DNA of 64,000 nucleotides from Pyropia haitanensis (taxonomy: Eukaryota > Rhodophyta > Bangiophyceae > Bangiales > Bangiaceae): the NCBI GenBank assembly GCA_008729055.1, contig SDUX01000002.1, forward strand, positions 4,987,874-5,051,873, read 5' to 3'. A program made the translations under genes and the position numbers. Positions 1 to 11,230 of this stretch are shown piece after piece; within the stretch, counting starts at the first letter, position 1; each line of letters begins with the position of its first letter. The notes under the pieces were generated by a model. It saw only the letters and a list, made by a program, of their open reading frames with translations. It ran no database searches and had not been told where the DNA came from.

Positions 1-1310
1 AACGCCGTCGTTAATCGGACACGCGGCACTGCCACCATTGCTGTAGCAGCTACAGTCGGTCAATGGAGAGTCACACCATGCTGTACGACGGACCCGACGG
101 CCGTACCGTGGTCCACCTCAAAGCCTGAAGATATGAAAAACTGGACCCAACTGCTGTCGCCGCCGACCCGTCCTCTCCAAGGGCTCCTGCGTCGGTCAAA
201 GTGACACATCATCAAGCCGGGATCGAATGCAATGATAGTAGCCCTCCTATGTCTGCGCCATAGACAATACTCTCACACCAAAGATCATCATTTGATAACA
301 ACTGCAAACAAAATTGTCCTCCGTGCCTCGCGGGGTGGATTGTCCCATCGCGAAGTGCGCTCATCCCCGGCGCCGGCACCGGCGAAGTATTGCTTTTTCT
401 CCACTTCGTCAACGGTTCTGGCGGCGTCTAGATGCTAGGGTGACGCCGAGCAGCGAGGAATGCCGCCCGGCGCACGTACGCTACAGCCGTACTCGAGCTG
501 CAGCCGGCATCGGTCCGACCAGCCCGCGTCTCCCAGCCGGTGGACACCCAGAGGCTGCACTTCTCGGACGAGGGCGTCCCCCGCCTGATAGTGAGGAGAC
601 TGTGATAGACCCAGTGGCGAGCCGAGGCCTCGGGGGGGGAACCATGGATGGAAGAGCATTGGTAGGGGGTACCACGGTGTTCGCCCTCTGGGCACGGCGC
701 GAACAGCCGGGCGAGGCTGTTCAGCAGAAGCCGCTGCTCTGCCAGTTGGGTCGAGGGAGGTTGGTCCAGTAGCGGGGAGAGTCCCGCCGCACACGCAGTT
801 CAGGTGGCGGCAGTTCTGTCACCCTTCCCACGACAGCGGCGCTCGGGTGGATAGCTGCCATTGCATTGCTCCTCCCCCGCGTGTGAGGCCCTCTCCGGCC
901 GCCCGAAATTAATTTCCGACATGAGCAGCACGTGGGGCGGTCAAGGCCCGCGGGCGTCTCTACCCCGGGGCCGTCCGTCTCGGTACCACCGGGACGCGTG
1001 GCCATCAGCCGCCCAAAAAGACAGTGAGCGGGGGGAGGAGGGGTTTGCGGGGGTTTGCATGGGCGGGCACGTGGGTACCGCGGGGATGAACAGGGGGGAG
1101 TGGGTGGCCAGGGGGGGGCCGTCGCTAAACGGCAACCCCCCCCCCGACCACGACTGTCCCACTGCCGCCTTCCCCTCCCGACCGCTGTCTGCCGTCCCCT
1201 ACCACAACTGTTCGAGGCCGCCGTGGCGGTCAAGTCGCGGTTCGCGCCGAGGCGGCTGTACGCGCCTTGCGCTCGCCTGCCCCCCTGCCTTAACTGACGG
1301 CAGGGCCACC
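1..1310. other. No supportable gene; GC-rich non-coding
   Basis: Short open frames occur on both strands here, but none shows a domain, a signal peptide or a plausible splice pair. Composition rises from moderate GC at the left end to G/C-run-rich sequence near 1000-1160. It may hold the 5' region of the doubtful gene that follows. Confidence 0.4.
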
Positions 1311-2398
1311 ATGACGGTCCCTGTCCGTAGCAGAAGCAACGACATCACCGAGCAGCGTGGTGGTGGTAGTAGCAGCGACGGAAGCAGTAGCCCGGCGGGC
1401 TCCCCGGCGACGGCGGCGGCAGCCGCAACGGCCGTCTCCCCGCACGACAGCGAGCGAGGCCACCCCTGTGGGCGAGTTGCCCCTCCCCCTCGTACTTCCA
1501 GCAGCGGCGGCGGCGGCAGTCGCGGCAGCGACGGCGGCGGCGGTGGTGGCGGCGGCGGCAGTCGCGGCAGCGACGGCGGCGGCGGTGGTGGCGGCGGCGG
1601 CAGCAGCAACGAGAGCGACGGGGAGAGTGAGCCCCCCTCGACTGACGGCCTGCCCCACGACGATGATGAGAGCGGCAGCAGCAGTGGGGCGCTGGTCGCC
1701 GTGGGGGGGGCCGCCGCCCTCCTCGGCCGCAAGCGCCGGGCGGGGCCGCTGGGCGGCCGGCCGTCAGCAGTGGCGGTGGCCGATGCCGCGACGCCCAGCG
1801 GCATGACGGTGGAAGCAAAGCCAGGAGGGGAGAGCGGCACACCAGACGCAGTCAATGGGCGGCCCCCCGCAGGAGCGGCGCCGGGTGAGCCGGAGCACGG
1901 CAGCGACAGCGGCGTCGGCGGTGGCGACGGCGGCGGCGGCGGCAACGGTGGTTGGGCTGCTGCCAACGCGGCTGGCAAAGCGGACCTGTCACCGCCTGCA
2001 AACACGGCGGCGACGGAGCGGTCTGATGACGAAGCGGCGCGGCCTCTGGACCACTTGTACGTCGCTGAGAAAAAGACGGAGGAGGCCGTCGCCACGGCGG
2101 ACGGCGGTGGTGGGGAGGCCAAGCGCCTCCGCCCGGGGACGGCAGCAGACAGGTATGTGCGACTGAGAGCCGTGACTCATTCTTTCTCGGCAGGGTGGGT
2201 GCGCCCGCGACCCGATATCGGCGAGAGGGGGCGCAGGGGGGCGATCAGGTGCGCTGGTCGGCGCCGTGCTCGGTGACCGAAGACGCCAGCGCCGATGACC
2301 TGTGCGGACTCCGCGACCCGCTGTCTGGCGGGGGAGACACTTTGCAACGTGGCAAAGGGTGTCTGCCCGCGTATCCGGTACGTGTGATGGGAGTGTGA
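1311..2398 (+). CDS. Hypothetical low-complexity Ser/Gly-rich protein, two exons
   Basis: I do not recognise this protein. The proposed start is the ATG at 1311, in the favourable context GCCACCATGA. Exon 1 (1311-2152) encodes Ser/Gly/Ala/Pro-rich sequence with two copies of a GGGSRGSDGG-type repeat and scattered acidic residues. It ends at CAG followed by GTATGTGC, a good donor; joining to the AG at 2193 restores an open frame to the TGA at 2396-2398 (348 aa in all). The implied intron is only 41 bp, far shorter than the 184-381 bp introns placed elsewhere in this window, so the second exon is doubtful. The antisense strand is also open but encodes only Pro/Arg/Ala runs. The acidic and serine content favours this strand, weakly. 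Confidence 0.32.
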
Positions 2399-3229
2399 TT
2401 TTACCACTCCTGCCGGATGCGCGTGGGACGCGCGCGGCGCGGCCGTCCGAGGCCCGCGCGCGCACGCCCCGCACAGAAGCTGTGCTTCCGCCACGCAAAC
2501 GGGGTGCTGGCGGCCCGCGCGCTCGCAGAGGGAGCGCCGCCTGTTTGTGTTTTGTTTTCCGGTCGATTCACCCCTGCTGATTTGCGGTGGTGGTGGGGGG
2601 GGGCGTGTGCGGTTTGGGGGGCGGCACCCCCTCGCGACGTGCAGGCCTGGGAGGGGCGGTTGGCGGGGGTGGGGCGTGGGAGGACGGGGGGGGGGGGCTT
2701 GTCGCCCTCGCGCCGGCGCGCCGGCGCGTCCGGCTTGTGGACGCGTGCTGGTGACGCCAGCCCGCCCCACTCTTCCCGCCGCGAGCTGCTGCCGCGCGTC
2801 GCAACGCCCGCCCGCTCCCGCCCGCCCGCCCGCCCGCCCGCCCGTCCGCCCGTCCGCCCGCTCGCCCGCGCTGCCGGTCGCTGCCGACACGCACCTGGGC
2901 ACGGTGGCCGGGCAACTGCCGCGCGCGCCGACAGGCGTGACGCGGTCGTCGGCGACGGCGGCGGCGGCGGTGGTGCCAGACGCGGCGAGCGTCGGCGGCG
3001 GCGGCGGTGGCGGCACGCGGCGGGGTGCGCGGATGCAAGGGCGGTTCCCGTTGCCGCTCCCGCGCCGCCTCCCCCCCCCACCCCCCCTCCCGCCTCCCCC
3101 CCCCTTCCTCCCCTCACTCGCCGCCCCCCCCCCCTCCGACCTCTGTACTCCTTGGCGGCACCGTATGAATGAGGAAGACTAACACGATAGCCTGGACGAC
3201 CGCCGAGACACCGCCGGTGACGACTGTGC
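2399..3229. other. GC-rich spacer before the F-box gene
   Basis: Open frames on both strands are Pro/Arg/Ala-rich and recognisable as nothing. An in-frame TGA lies a few codons upstream of the F-box gene's ATG, supporting that start. The stretch carries long C and G runs and the CCCG repeat listed separately. Confidence 0.4.
2806..2869. repeat. CCCG tetranucleotide tandem repeat
   Basis: About 64 bp of CCCG units with occasional CCGT and CTCG variants, in the spacer upstream of the F-box gene. Confidence 0.8.
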
Positions 3230-4645
3230 ATGGACGACGACGATGACGGGTCGGGTGGCACGGCTCGGCGGGCTCCCGACCTGTACCAATCGCGCAGGGG
3301 AGGGGAGGAGGAGGAGGGGGACCGCGCGTCGGTGGCGGATGCAGCGGCGGTCGGGCGGGCTGCCAACCTGTACCAATCGCGCAGGGGAGGGGAGGTGGAG
3401 GAGGGGGACCGGGGCGCGTTGGCGGCGGATGCAGCGGCAGGCGGACAAGTTGGGGGTGGCTGGGGGGCAGGCGGCGCCTTTGGTGGACCCCCCGTCTTTG
3501 TCGGTGGCGCCGCCGCCACCGCCACCGCCGCCTTTCCTGGTGGCTACCCCGGTCCTGCCGTGTTGCGACCGCCGGTGGCCCTACCGGCGGCGGCGGGGGC
3601 GGCGGCGGGGGCTGCGGCGGCTCCGCGCCATCATGCCGACGCGGTTGGATATGATGGGGAATGCTACTGGCGGCCATCCGCCGGCAGCTTGCCGATCGTT
3701 GCTGCCGCCGTCGGTGGAGCGATACCGCCGGGTGGCCCTGTGGGCGCTGTCAATGGGGCGACCGCCCGGGCTGTTGTTCCGAACGTTCATGGCGGCGCCG
3801 ACTCGGTGGCGCGCATGGTGGCTGACGTGGAGACGTTCCTCGCCTACGTCAACGACAAGCCACGGCTCGCGTTTGGGTCGGCGTCGTTTGCGCGTGACTA
3901 CCTGCGGACGATGTTGATGACCCAGACGGCGGCGGTGGAGGCAGAGGCGGCGGCGGCGGCGAGGGCGGTGGCGGTGGTGGACTGCCATGCCGGGGCCGAG
4001 GCGGGGGCTGCCGAGGCCATGACAGACAGTAGTGGTGACGCGTTGGCTATGGCTGGGGCGGGCGAGGCGACCGCGTTAGCGGCCGCCGCGGCCACCGCGG
4101 TTCGTCCCCCTGCACCGGGCGCCATTGACTACTTTTCGTATCTACCTGATGAGCTGTGCAAGCACATTTTCTCCTTTCTTGACGGCCCCACCCTCGCGTC
4201 GCTGCGGCTGGTGAGCTGGCCTTGGCGGGGCCTAGCCGAGGATGAGTCGCTGTGGAAGGCGTTGACGCTCCGCTGCTGGCGGTCACTGGCCACGGATGCG
4301 GCCGCGTGGCCGCTGGCGTCGAGGGGGAGTGTCTCCGCCGCGGACCCCTACCGGTGGCGCCGCGTCTACCCGATTGTCGCTCGCGGCGCGCAGTGGCGGG
4401 TGCGGCTTCAAAAGACGGGGCGGTTCATTTGCAACCTGGTTGCGCACCACATTTCGGGTGCGCCGCTGACCCCACCGGCGGGGGGCGGGGGCGGGGGCGG
4501 CGGTGGCGGCGGCGGCGGTGGCGGCGGTGGTGGCGCGGGTGCCGGGGACGGCGGCGCCGGAGGCGGGGGCGGTGGCGGTGGGGCTGCTGGTGGCGGTGGC
4601 GGCGGCGGTGGCGGTGGTGGTGGTGGTGGTGGTGGTGGTGGTGGT

Positions 4646-4691
<46 letters not shown>

Positions 4692-4993
4692 GTAGCGGCG
4701 GCGGCCTACCGTACGTGCTGGTAGTGGAGCGGCGGTTCAACATTCAACACCTCGAGTCGTTTGTGGTGCCGGACGCCTCACTTCTCTACTTTGAGCCCCA
4801 AGCCGAGGCGGATGTCGACGGCTTCACCGAGTTCATCGACTACCTCACCAAACGCTCTCGGGCGGGGCTGGCGCTCGATGACAACCGGCGATTCATCTTT
4901 GTGCCGCCCTGCGACTTTGCGCGGAATCGCAACTACGCGGGCGACTCGCTGCTGGGGGTGGTGCAGGACGCATACCCGCCCATGAACCCGTAA
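3230..4993 (+). CDS. F-box protein with C-terminal SPOC-like domain split by polyglycine
   Basis: Single-exon protein of 587 aa. Residues 303-345 form an F-box (core LPDELCKHIFSFLDGPTL), the module that docks on SKP1 in SCF ubiquitin ligases. From about residue 388 (QWRVRLQKTGRFICNL) the sequence resembles the start of a SPOC domain. Roughly 70 residues of almost pure glycine follow (about 417-489). The rest of SPOC resumes at about 494-585 with FTEFIDYLTKRSRAGLAL, FIFVPPCDFA and SLLGVVQ, which match the plant FPA-type signature. The N-terminus carries a 29-residue tandem duplication (LYQSRRGGE at 3281 and 3368). The ATG is preceded in frame by a TGA. SPOC modules of other proteins bind phosphoserine peptides, so a role as an SCF substrate adaptor for phosphorylated nuclear proteins is an inference. 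The F-box is firm; SPOC is by eye. Confidence 0.85.
4479..4696 (+). repeat. GGC/GGT polyglycine tract inside the F-box gene
   Basis: About 218 bp of GGN codons, including an uninterrupted GGT run near 4615-4652. It encodes the glycine insertion that splits the SPOC-like domain. It is G-rich on the coding strand and prone to slippage and G-quadruplex formation. Confidence 0.95.
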
Positions 4994-5978
4994 CGAGCGG
5001 TCGGGACGATGGCGTGGCTGGCTGTCCCGGTGTCACGCGGCTGCCGGTTGTGAAGCAGGGTGGCGAAGGGAGGAATGGTTGCAGGGGCTGACGGTCGTGG
5101 TTGTTGGTGGTGGTTGGCGGTGGTGGCGGTGGTGCTGATGATGTGGGGATGGTCGTCATCGTCGTGGTCATGATGGGGGTCGTGATGGTTGTGGTGGCTG
5201 AGCTGATGCTCTGTGTTCATCAGGCCCTGGCACATTGCGTGCAATATCCTTTCGCTTTGCTGTCTCTCTTCTTCTCTCTCTCGTCTCCTTTTCGGTGTGA
5301 GTGGTAAATCTCTTGTCTGGCTCTCGACTGCTGTCCGGGGCTGCCGCATCCAAGAACAGCATCTCGTTTCCGCGTTCTCGTGTGAACGAGCTCATACATA
5401 CGTGTACAGTTCCTGAGCATCAGCTGGTACGGAGCATGTGAGCAGCGCCACAGCGCTCTGTCTGGGATACCTCCAGGAATACACAGCAGACTCATCAGAG
5501 GGGAGCCCCTACCGCTCGTCGGGGCGCAGTTGGCCGGGCAGCTCGGTTCAGGAGTCACGGCGCCTGCTGTCGTAAACGAGCAGAGGCGGCCCACCAGCTA
5601 TCATAGTGGACGCAGGGCGGGAACCATCTGACAGCTCATCAAGAGCGCAACCACGCGTGGCTGTCATAGCCGGGGGGGCTGACGCCGTGCGTAGCGCATC
5701 GCTCAGGCGGGCCATCACGTCTGGCAGCGGCCACGGGCCACCGTAGACGTGCTGCAGCTCTCGCAGCGGTCACGGGCTCGGACAAGCGGTCCTCAAGCCC
5801 GCAAGGAAGGCCTCCAGACGACGAGGCAATGGCACGCAAAACCAAAAAAAAAAAAAAACCGCTGTGCACTGCCGCCCACCCCCACCCGCCGCCCTATGTC
5901 GGCGGACACAGCAAGCCACGCCCGCACCACTTTGCGCGCGCCCCAACGGCGGCCAGCCCGCCCCGCCCCAGTCGCTCA
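4994..5978. other. Non-coding between tail-to-tail genes
   Basis: This separates the F-box gene (plus) from the V-ATPase gene (minus), so it should hold both 3' ends. It includes a GTGGT-rich stretch (5095-5200), a pyrimidine-rich stretch (5245-5290) and an A15 run near 5844. I see no gene. Confidence 0.5.
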
Positions 5979-7763
5979 CTAAAAGATGGGCACAAAGTTG
6001 TTGATCCGCCGCTTCTGCTTCTGCGAGATGCACTCGGATATCCACACCACGTTGCGCACCTCCTGCTCCTTGAGCCGCAGCCAGGCGTAAAAGATGGCAT
6101 AGTTGAACTGGTGCTCAAACATCTCCTTGCACAAGGACACCTCGTTCTCAAAGAATGCATCCTCCAGCGACTTCTCCGGATTGTCCGCCGCCGACTGGAA
6201 CAACCTCCGGTACACCGAGTAGGGCTCAATGGCCGCGCCCACAGCCGTCGAATCGTCCGCGCGCTGCAGGCGCAAGGTGCCTTCGGGGACAAGCAGCCCA
6301 ATGGACGGGTACAGCTTGCTGCGCTCCTCCCGCGACAGCTCCGTGCCAAACGAGTTGAGCGTAATGTTGATGGCTCGACGGTCCGCCTCAAACGCCAGCG
6401 CCTGTGACATGAGCTCCGCCGTCTCCCCGCCCATGCGGTTGCAAAAAGCGTAAAAGTCGGCAAAGTACGCCTTGTACAGGCTGTTCCGGATGATCTCAAT
6501 GTTCACATCCGTCAGGTCGTCCAGCGAGACGCACTCCACAAAGTAGGGCGCCAGGGGGGTGTCCACAATGATCTCCCGGTACAGCTCCTCGGGTGTCGAC
6601 GCGATGCACAGGGAGGCCATCGAGTCAAAGAGGCCCAGCGGGTGGCACTTATCAATGAGCTCCGAGATGTCCCGCCCGTGCACAGTCCCGGTGATGAGCA
6701 ACACCAGGTTGTCAATCATGTACGGGTAGGTGAGGTAGTCCATAAACTTAGACAAGGGCTCCACCGCCTGCGTGCGCAGGAAGCGGAACTCGTCCACCAG
6801 CTTCTTGGTGCACTGCTCCGAGATGGTGGCGGTGGAGAGCGGCGCGGGCTCGTTCTGCAAGAACGTGCCATAGTCTGTTCCCTGTGACAAGAGGACGCGC
6901 GAGAACAAGGGCAGTCGGAGGGCACCAAACGCCGTGGTGGTAGCGCGGGCATCCAGTCCACAGTCCACAGAACCATCCACCAGACGCCACAACCAAAAGA
7001 AAAATACGCAAACAAGAAGGATGCCGCGCGTGTGAGTCTCACGCGTGTCGAGGAGTGACGCCCGATGCCGACACACCATTCCCGCAAGCAGCGCACGCCC
7101 GAGCTGCGCTGCTCCCTCTGCATGGCCCTCGACGGCAGGGACGGCCGGCCCGCGCGGCCAGCACTGGAACAACCTCAGGCACACACACACGGCACAGGCA
7201 CCCTCCGCGCCGGTCGCACCCGTGCCCGCGCGCGCCCGTCCACGGCACAGGCAGCCACGTACCGTTAGGTGCATGCGCACATCCTCGAGGCTCTCACACT
7301 GTGTCAGGTTGATGTAGTCGGTGGTCGTCAGGATGCCCTGTCCGCGCCGCCGGGGGCACAAAAAAAACACCACACCCACCCACCGCACGTCGTCACAGAC
7401 AGCAGGAAGGAAAGGGAAAGAGAGAGGGGGGGGGGGGGGACGACAGCAAAAACAAAACGCATCCGCCCCACCAGTCAGCATTCCCCCAGTCCGAGCACCG
7501 TCGCTCGCAGCGTCACAGCCGCGCAAGAAGCCCACCACCAACAACAGGCAGCAGACGGGGAGCCCTACATGGACCGCCGGCAGCAAGCGTGCGCGGGCCG
7601 TACTTCCCCCCCCCCCACCCCGTGTCCCCCAACAGCAGTGAGAAGAAAAAAAAACAAAACCAAAACACCGCCACACCCACCAACGCACCGACCGGTAGCC
7701 CCGCAGGATGGCTTCCAAGTACCCATCGTCCACGTTGAAGGTGAGCATGCTCCCGGGCGCCAT
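5979..7763 (-). CDS. VMA6: V-type H+-ATPase subunit d (V0 sector)
   Basis: Subunit d sits on the cytoplasmic face of the membrane V0 ring and couples it to the central rotor of the vacuolar proton pump. Three exons read 7763-7689, 7337-7263 and 6881-5979, all phase 0, giving exactly 350 aa, the family's usual length. Exon 1 carries FNVDDGYLEAILRGYRS, exon 2 GILTTTDYINLTQCESLEDV, and exon 3 TDYGTFLQNE, FEADRRAINITLNSFGTELS and the C-terminus NNFVPIF, all diagnostic for the family. The introns are 351 and 381 bp with donors GTGCGT and GTACGT and acceptors ACAG and CACAG. The ATG at 7763 was chosen because it lies five codons before a second Met and just upstream of the conserved start. No targeting peptide is present, as expected. 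Confidence 0.97.
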   Translation of the reverse strand: MAPGSMLTFNVDDGYLEAILRGYRSVRWWVWRCFGFVFFSSHCCWGTRGGGGGSTARARLLPAVHVGLPVCCLLLVVGFLRGCDAASDGARTGGMLTGGADAFCFCCRPPPPPLSFPFLPAVCDDVRWVGVVFFLCPRRRGQGILTTTDYINLTQCESLEDVRMHLTVRGCLCRGRARAGTGATGAEGACAVCVCLRLFQCWPRGPAVPAVEGHAEGAAQLGRALLAGMVCRHRASLLDTRETHTRGILLVCVFFFWLWRLVDGSVDCGLDARATTTAFGALRLPLFSRVLLSQGTDYGTFLQNEPAPLSTATISEQCTKKLVDEFRFLRTQAVEPLSKFMDYLTYPYMIDNLVLLITGTVHGRDISELIDKCHPLGLFDSMASLCIASTPEELYREIIVDTPLAPYFVECVSLDDLTDVNIEIIRNSLYKAYFADFYAFCNRMGGETAELMSQALAFEADRRAINITLNSFGTELSREERSKLYPSIGLLVPEGTLRLQRADDSTAVGAAIEPYSVYRRLFQSAADNPEKSLEDAFFENEVSLCKEMFEHQFNYAIFYAWLRLKEQEVRNVVWISECISQKQKRRINNFVPIF

Positions 7764-8141
7764 GGTGAGCGGCAACACCGTCGACCGCGGCCGGCAGCGG
7801 TCGTGCGGGGGGGGGGGGAGGAGCGCGGCACGGGCGCGGGGCGCACGCGACTGGCACGGACGCCGCGTCTGGGGGGCGGCCTGGCAAGAGGGGGCGAGGC
7901 GCAAGCGCAGGCAGGCGTCAGCCGCTCCCCGCCCGTGTGCCATTCCACTCGCGCACTCCCTGCCGGTGAGTCCAATTTGTACCCAATAGACTCGGACGGA
8001 TGTCCACTGTGTACTTCCCTGTCAATGTGTCAGTCATTGGACCATCCACATCCCACCAGCCACCAGCCATGGCCGTCGATGGGCGGCCTTCAAACTTTCA
8101 AAAAAGGCGGGCGCGGCGACTCTCCCCCGACGCACCCCGCG
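7764..8141. other. V-ATPase upstream region
   Basis: Non-coding sequence between the V-ATPase start and the inverted-repeat element. It should contain the V-ATPase promoter. No clear TATA box is visible. Confidence 0.4.
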
Positions 8142-8924
8142 CAGTGGTGTCAAACGCGCGAACGCCGGGACAACGTGCAGCGGCGTGCATAGCCCCTGAC
8201 GGGGCTTGTGAGAGGGGGGGGGGGCGAGCACGATTGCACGCCGCGTGCAACCTTGGCACGAAATTTTTCACTCGATGCACGGCTCGTTGCACTCAGTGCA
8301 CGCCAGAGTGCACGCCTTGGCACACAGCTGTGCACGGCCTCTCAGGCTGCCAGATTATTTACTATGGCCCAATTCAACAAGTGTGGGTGGCCTGTGTACT
8401 GCGCTGGACCATGAGGCAAGGTCATTGGCGCTATCCTCGAAACCGTCGCCGTCCGGCGCAATGAGGCAGGATTTCTGAGAGGGAGGGCGTCCTTTGGGGT
8501 TGCCCAACTACTGCCGATTGGGTTGCAACGGGAGTAGATCGGGGCCCGGCGTGCGTCGGTGTGCACTGCTCCTTGCAACGGCGTGCGCTGCCGCGTGCAC
8601 TCCGTGCATAGCCCGTGCCAAGGCATTGCACGCGATGCACGACGACGTGCATTTTGTTGACGTTGTAGCGACTGAGGACGACGAGCACGGGTTCCGGTGA
8701 CATACTGCAGGATGTAGACATGCTTCAGGGTCCTCGTACGGCGGCTGGGAAAAAAAAGTGCTCCGGAACTCATGCCTGAAAAGTGTACGGCGCCGTGCGT
8801 CGGCGTGCCAAAAAATCGTGGCCAGAGACCCCTGGGAGGGGGGTTTTCGACCCCTTGCACGGCCGTTGGCACGCCCAGACGGCGAAAATTTGATCCGCGG
8901 ACGTTCGCGCGTTTGACACCACTG
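8142..8924. mobile_element. hAT-like non-autonomous DNA transposon (MITE)
   Basis: The two ends carry a perfect 26-bp inverted repeat (8139-8164 against 8902-8927). Within it the likely terminus begins CAGTGGTGTCAAACGCG, closely resembling hAT-superfamily termini (CAGNGGTGTCAAA). The 783-bp interior has no transposase frame and is unusually rich in TGCA, GTGCAC and TGCACG words on both sides, so it can fold extensively. The 8-bp flanks do not match, so no target-site duplication is visible; it may have decayed or the true ends may differ by a few bases. The repeat is established directly; the hAT assignment is by terminal-sequence resemblance. Confidence 0.72.
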
Positions 8925-9062
8925 CGCCGCCTCCGCCTCGTCCCGTCCTCGTTTGCGGCAGCGACGTTGCGTCGCGCCCGCCCCCCTCCCCCACCTCCCC
9001 TCCCCGTGTCCTTTCTCAACCACCCCCCCCCCCCCCCCCCTGTGCCGCTTCCACGCCCAGCA

Positions 9063-9245
9063 ATGGCATCGGCCCCCCCCACGTACCTCTCCCACACCCG
9101 CCTGCACCTCACCGGCGCGCACCCCGCCGCCGCCGCCGCCGCCCGCCGCGACGCGGCCGCGTCGGGCGCGGTGGTGCTCCCCCGCCTCACCCCCGCCGTC
9201 ACCCACCTCGTCGTCCTCCCCGCCGTCGACGCTACCGACGCCGCC

Positions 9246-9279
<34 letters not shown>

Positions 9280-9473
9280 GGACGGCGGCGGCCATCCGCG
9301 CGGCTGTCGCGGCGGGCATCCCGGTCGTGCGGCCGGCGTGGCTCGCCGCCTGCGTCGCCGCCGCCGCCGCCCTCCCGGCCGCCGACTACTCGGCCGTCGC
9401 GCCCCGGCGGCCGCCGCCGCCGCCGTCGCCCCCGCCCGACGGCGGCGACGCGGCGGTGGCGGCGGCAGCAGCA

Positions 9474-9516
<43 letters not shown>

Positions 9517-9837
9517 GTCCCGCGGCGACGCCCGGCCGCCGCGGCGTCGACGCCGATGACCGGGTGCGCGGCCTGCCCCTCCCCGCCACGTTTGTCGCCC
9601 CCCGCCCCGTCCACGCCCTCCGGGGCCTCCGCTTTGTCATCTCCCCCCTGGCGGCCACCGCCGCCGCCGCCGCCGCCGCCGTCGCCGCCGCCGCCGCCGC
9701 CGCCACCACCACCCCCACCGCCGCCGACTATGCCACCGCCGCCGCCGCGGCGGCGGCGGCCGACCGGGTGGCGGCCAAGCTCCGCGCCGCGGGCGCGACC
9801 GTCCTCGGGACGACCCCCCTCGACGACGGCGGCAACG

Positions 9838-9876
<39 letters not shown>

Positions 9877-10726
9877 TCCCCACCGCCGGCACCCCGACGC
9901 ACGTGGTGTGCCCGCCCGCCCTCGACGCTGCCGCGACGCGCGTGCTGGGCGCCCTCCGGGCGGCGGCGGCGGCGGCGGCGGGCGCGGCGGCGGCCGCCCC
10001 CACCGCCGTCACCGAGGCGTGGCTGGACGAGCTGCTCTGGGACGCTGCGTTTGCCGCGCGCGCCGACGCGCGGCGGGCGGCGCCGCGCGCGGGGGAGCTC
10101 ACCGTCGTGCCGCCGCCGCCGTCGGCGGCCGCCGCCGGGTGTCCGCCCTTTGCGCCGCTGCCCCGCGTGGCCGGCGACGGCGGCGTGGCGGGTGCCGGCG
10201 GCGGCGCCCTGCCGCCCGTCCTGGCGGGCGTCCGCGTCGCGTTTACGGGCTACCAAGGGCGGCTGGAGGCGGCGCCGACGCTGCGGCGGTCGGTGCTGGC
10301 GCGGGCGGTGGTGCTCCTCGGCGGGGCGGTGGAGGTGGTGAGCCTCAGCCGCCGGTCGGGGGTGGGCGTGCTCGTCGCGGACGGCCGCTCCGCGGCGGCA
10401 CGGCGCAAGGCGGCCGCGGTGGGCGGGTGGGGGGTGCCCGTCGTTACGGCCGCGTGGGTGCTCGCCACGTACGCCGCGCGGTCGCGGCAGCCCGAGGCGG
10501 CCTACGCGCTGGGGGGGGGGGGGGGGGGGGGGGCGCAGCCGCCGCCGGCGGGCGGGCTGGCGCCGCCGGTTGGCGGCGTGGGGGGGGGGGGGGGGGGGGT
10601 CGCAAGCGCGCCCGCCGCGGCGCCTCCCCCCCACGCTCGCCCTCGCCCGTCCCCCCCCCCTCAATATTGCCGTCGCAGGTGACGGCCGCCTCTGGCACCG
10701 CGGCGGCCGCCGCCGCCGCGGCCGCC

Positions 10727-10761
<35 letters not shown>

Positions 10762-11230
10762 GTCTGCCGACGGCCTCCGCCGCCTCGCCGAGCGGCTCGC
10801 CGCGGCGGTCCCCCCCCCCTGCCGCCGCCGCCGCCGCCCGCCGGCGGCAGCGGCAGCCGCACCCGCAGCGCCGGCGGCGGCAGCGGCGCCGCCTCGCGGG
10901 GGTCTGCCAGCGCCGGCGGCGCGTCGCCGCCCGCCGTGCCGCCGCTGGCGGCGGCCGGTGGCGGTGGCGGCGGCGGCGGCGGTGGCGGCGGCGGCGGCGG
11001 CGGCGGCGCGACGCCGACAGACTTTGCGGGGCTGCTGCGACTCGAGGCGAGCCGCGGGTCGGGGGTGGGGAGCGACGAGGAGGGCGCCGCCGGGGGGGGG
11101 GGGGGGGGGGGGGGGACGACGACGCGCCGTCGCAGGTGGTGTTTCACCGGGGGCTGACGCCGCCGCCGCGGGGGGGGGGGGGGGGGGAGGGGGGCGCCGC
11201 GTGTCGTCGCGCCTGGCGGGGCGCCATTGA
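9063..11230 (+). CDS. Triple-BRCT-domain nuclear protein, frame broken at G runs
   Basis: The ATG at 9063 opens an uninterrupted frame to 10682. BRCT-like module 1 is at residues 1-118 (GIPVVRPAWLAACVAAAAAL), module 2 at about 184-335 (LRGLRFVISPL, then TPTHVVCPPALD and EAWLDELL), and module 3 at about 387-482 (LAGVRVAFTGYQG, then GWGVPVVTAAWVLATYA). BRCT modules bind phosphoproteins or DNA ends in repair and replication. After a 20-G run (10580-10599) the coding-like sequence moves to another frame, giving a nuclear-localisation-like RKRARRGASPPRSPSP. It moves again around a 24-G run (11092-11115; SDEEGAA before, DDDAPSQVVFHRGL after). The likely end is the TGA near 11228. Alanine and glycine runs interrupt all modules. 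The particular repair protein cannot be named. Confidence 0.62.
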
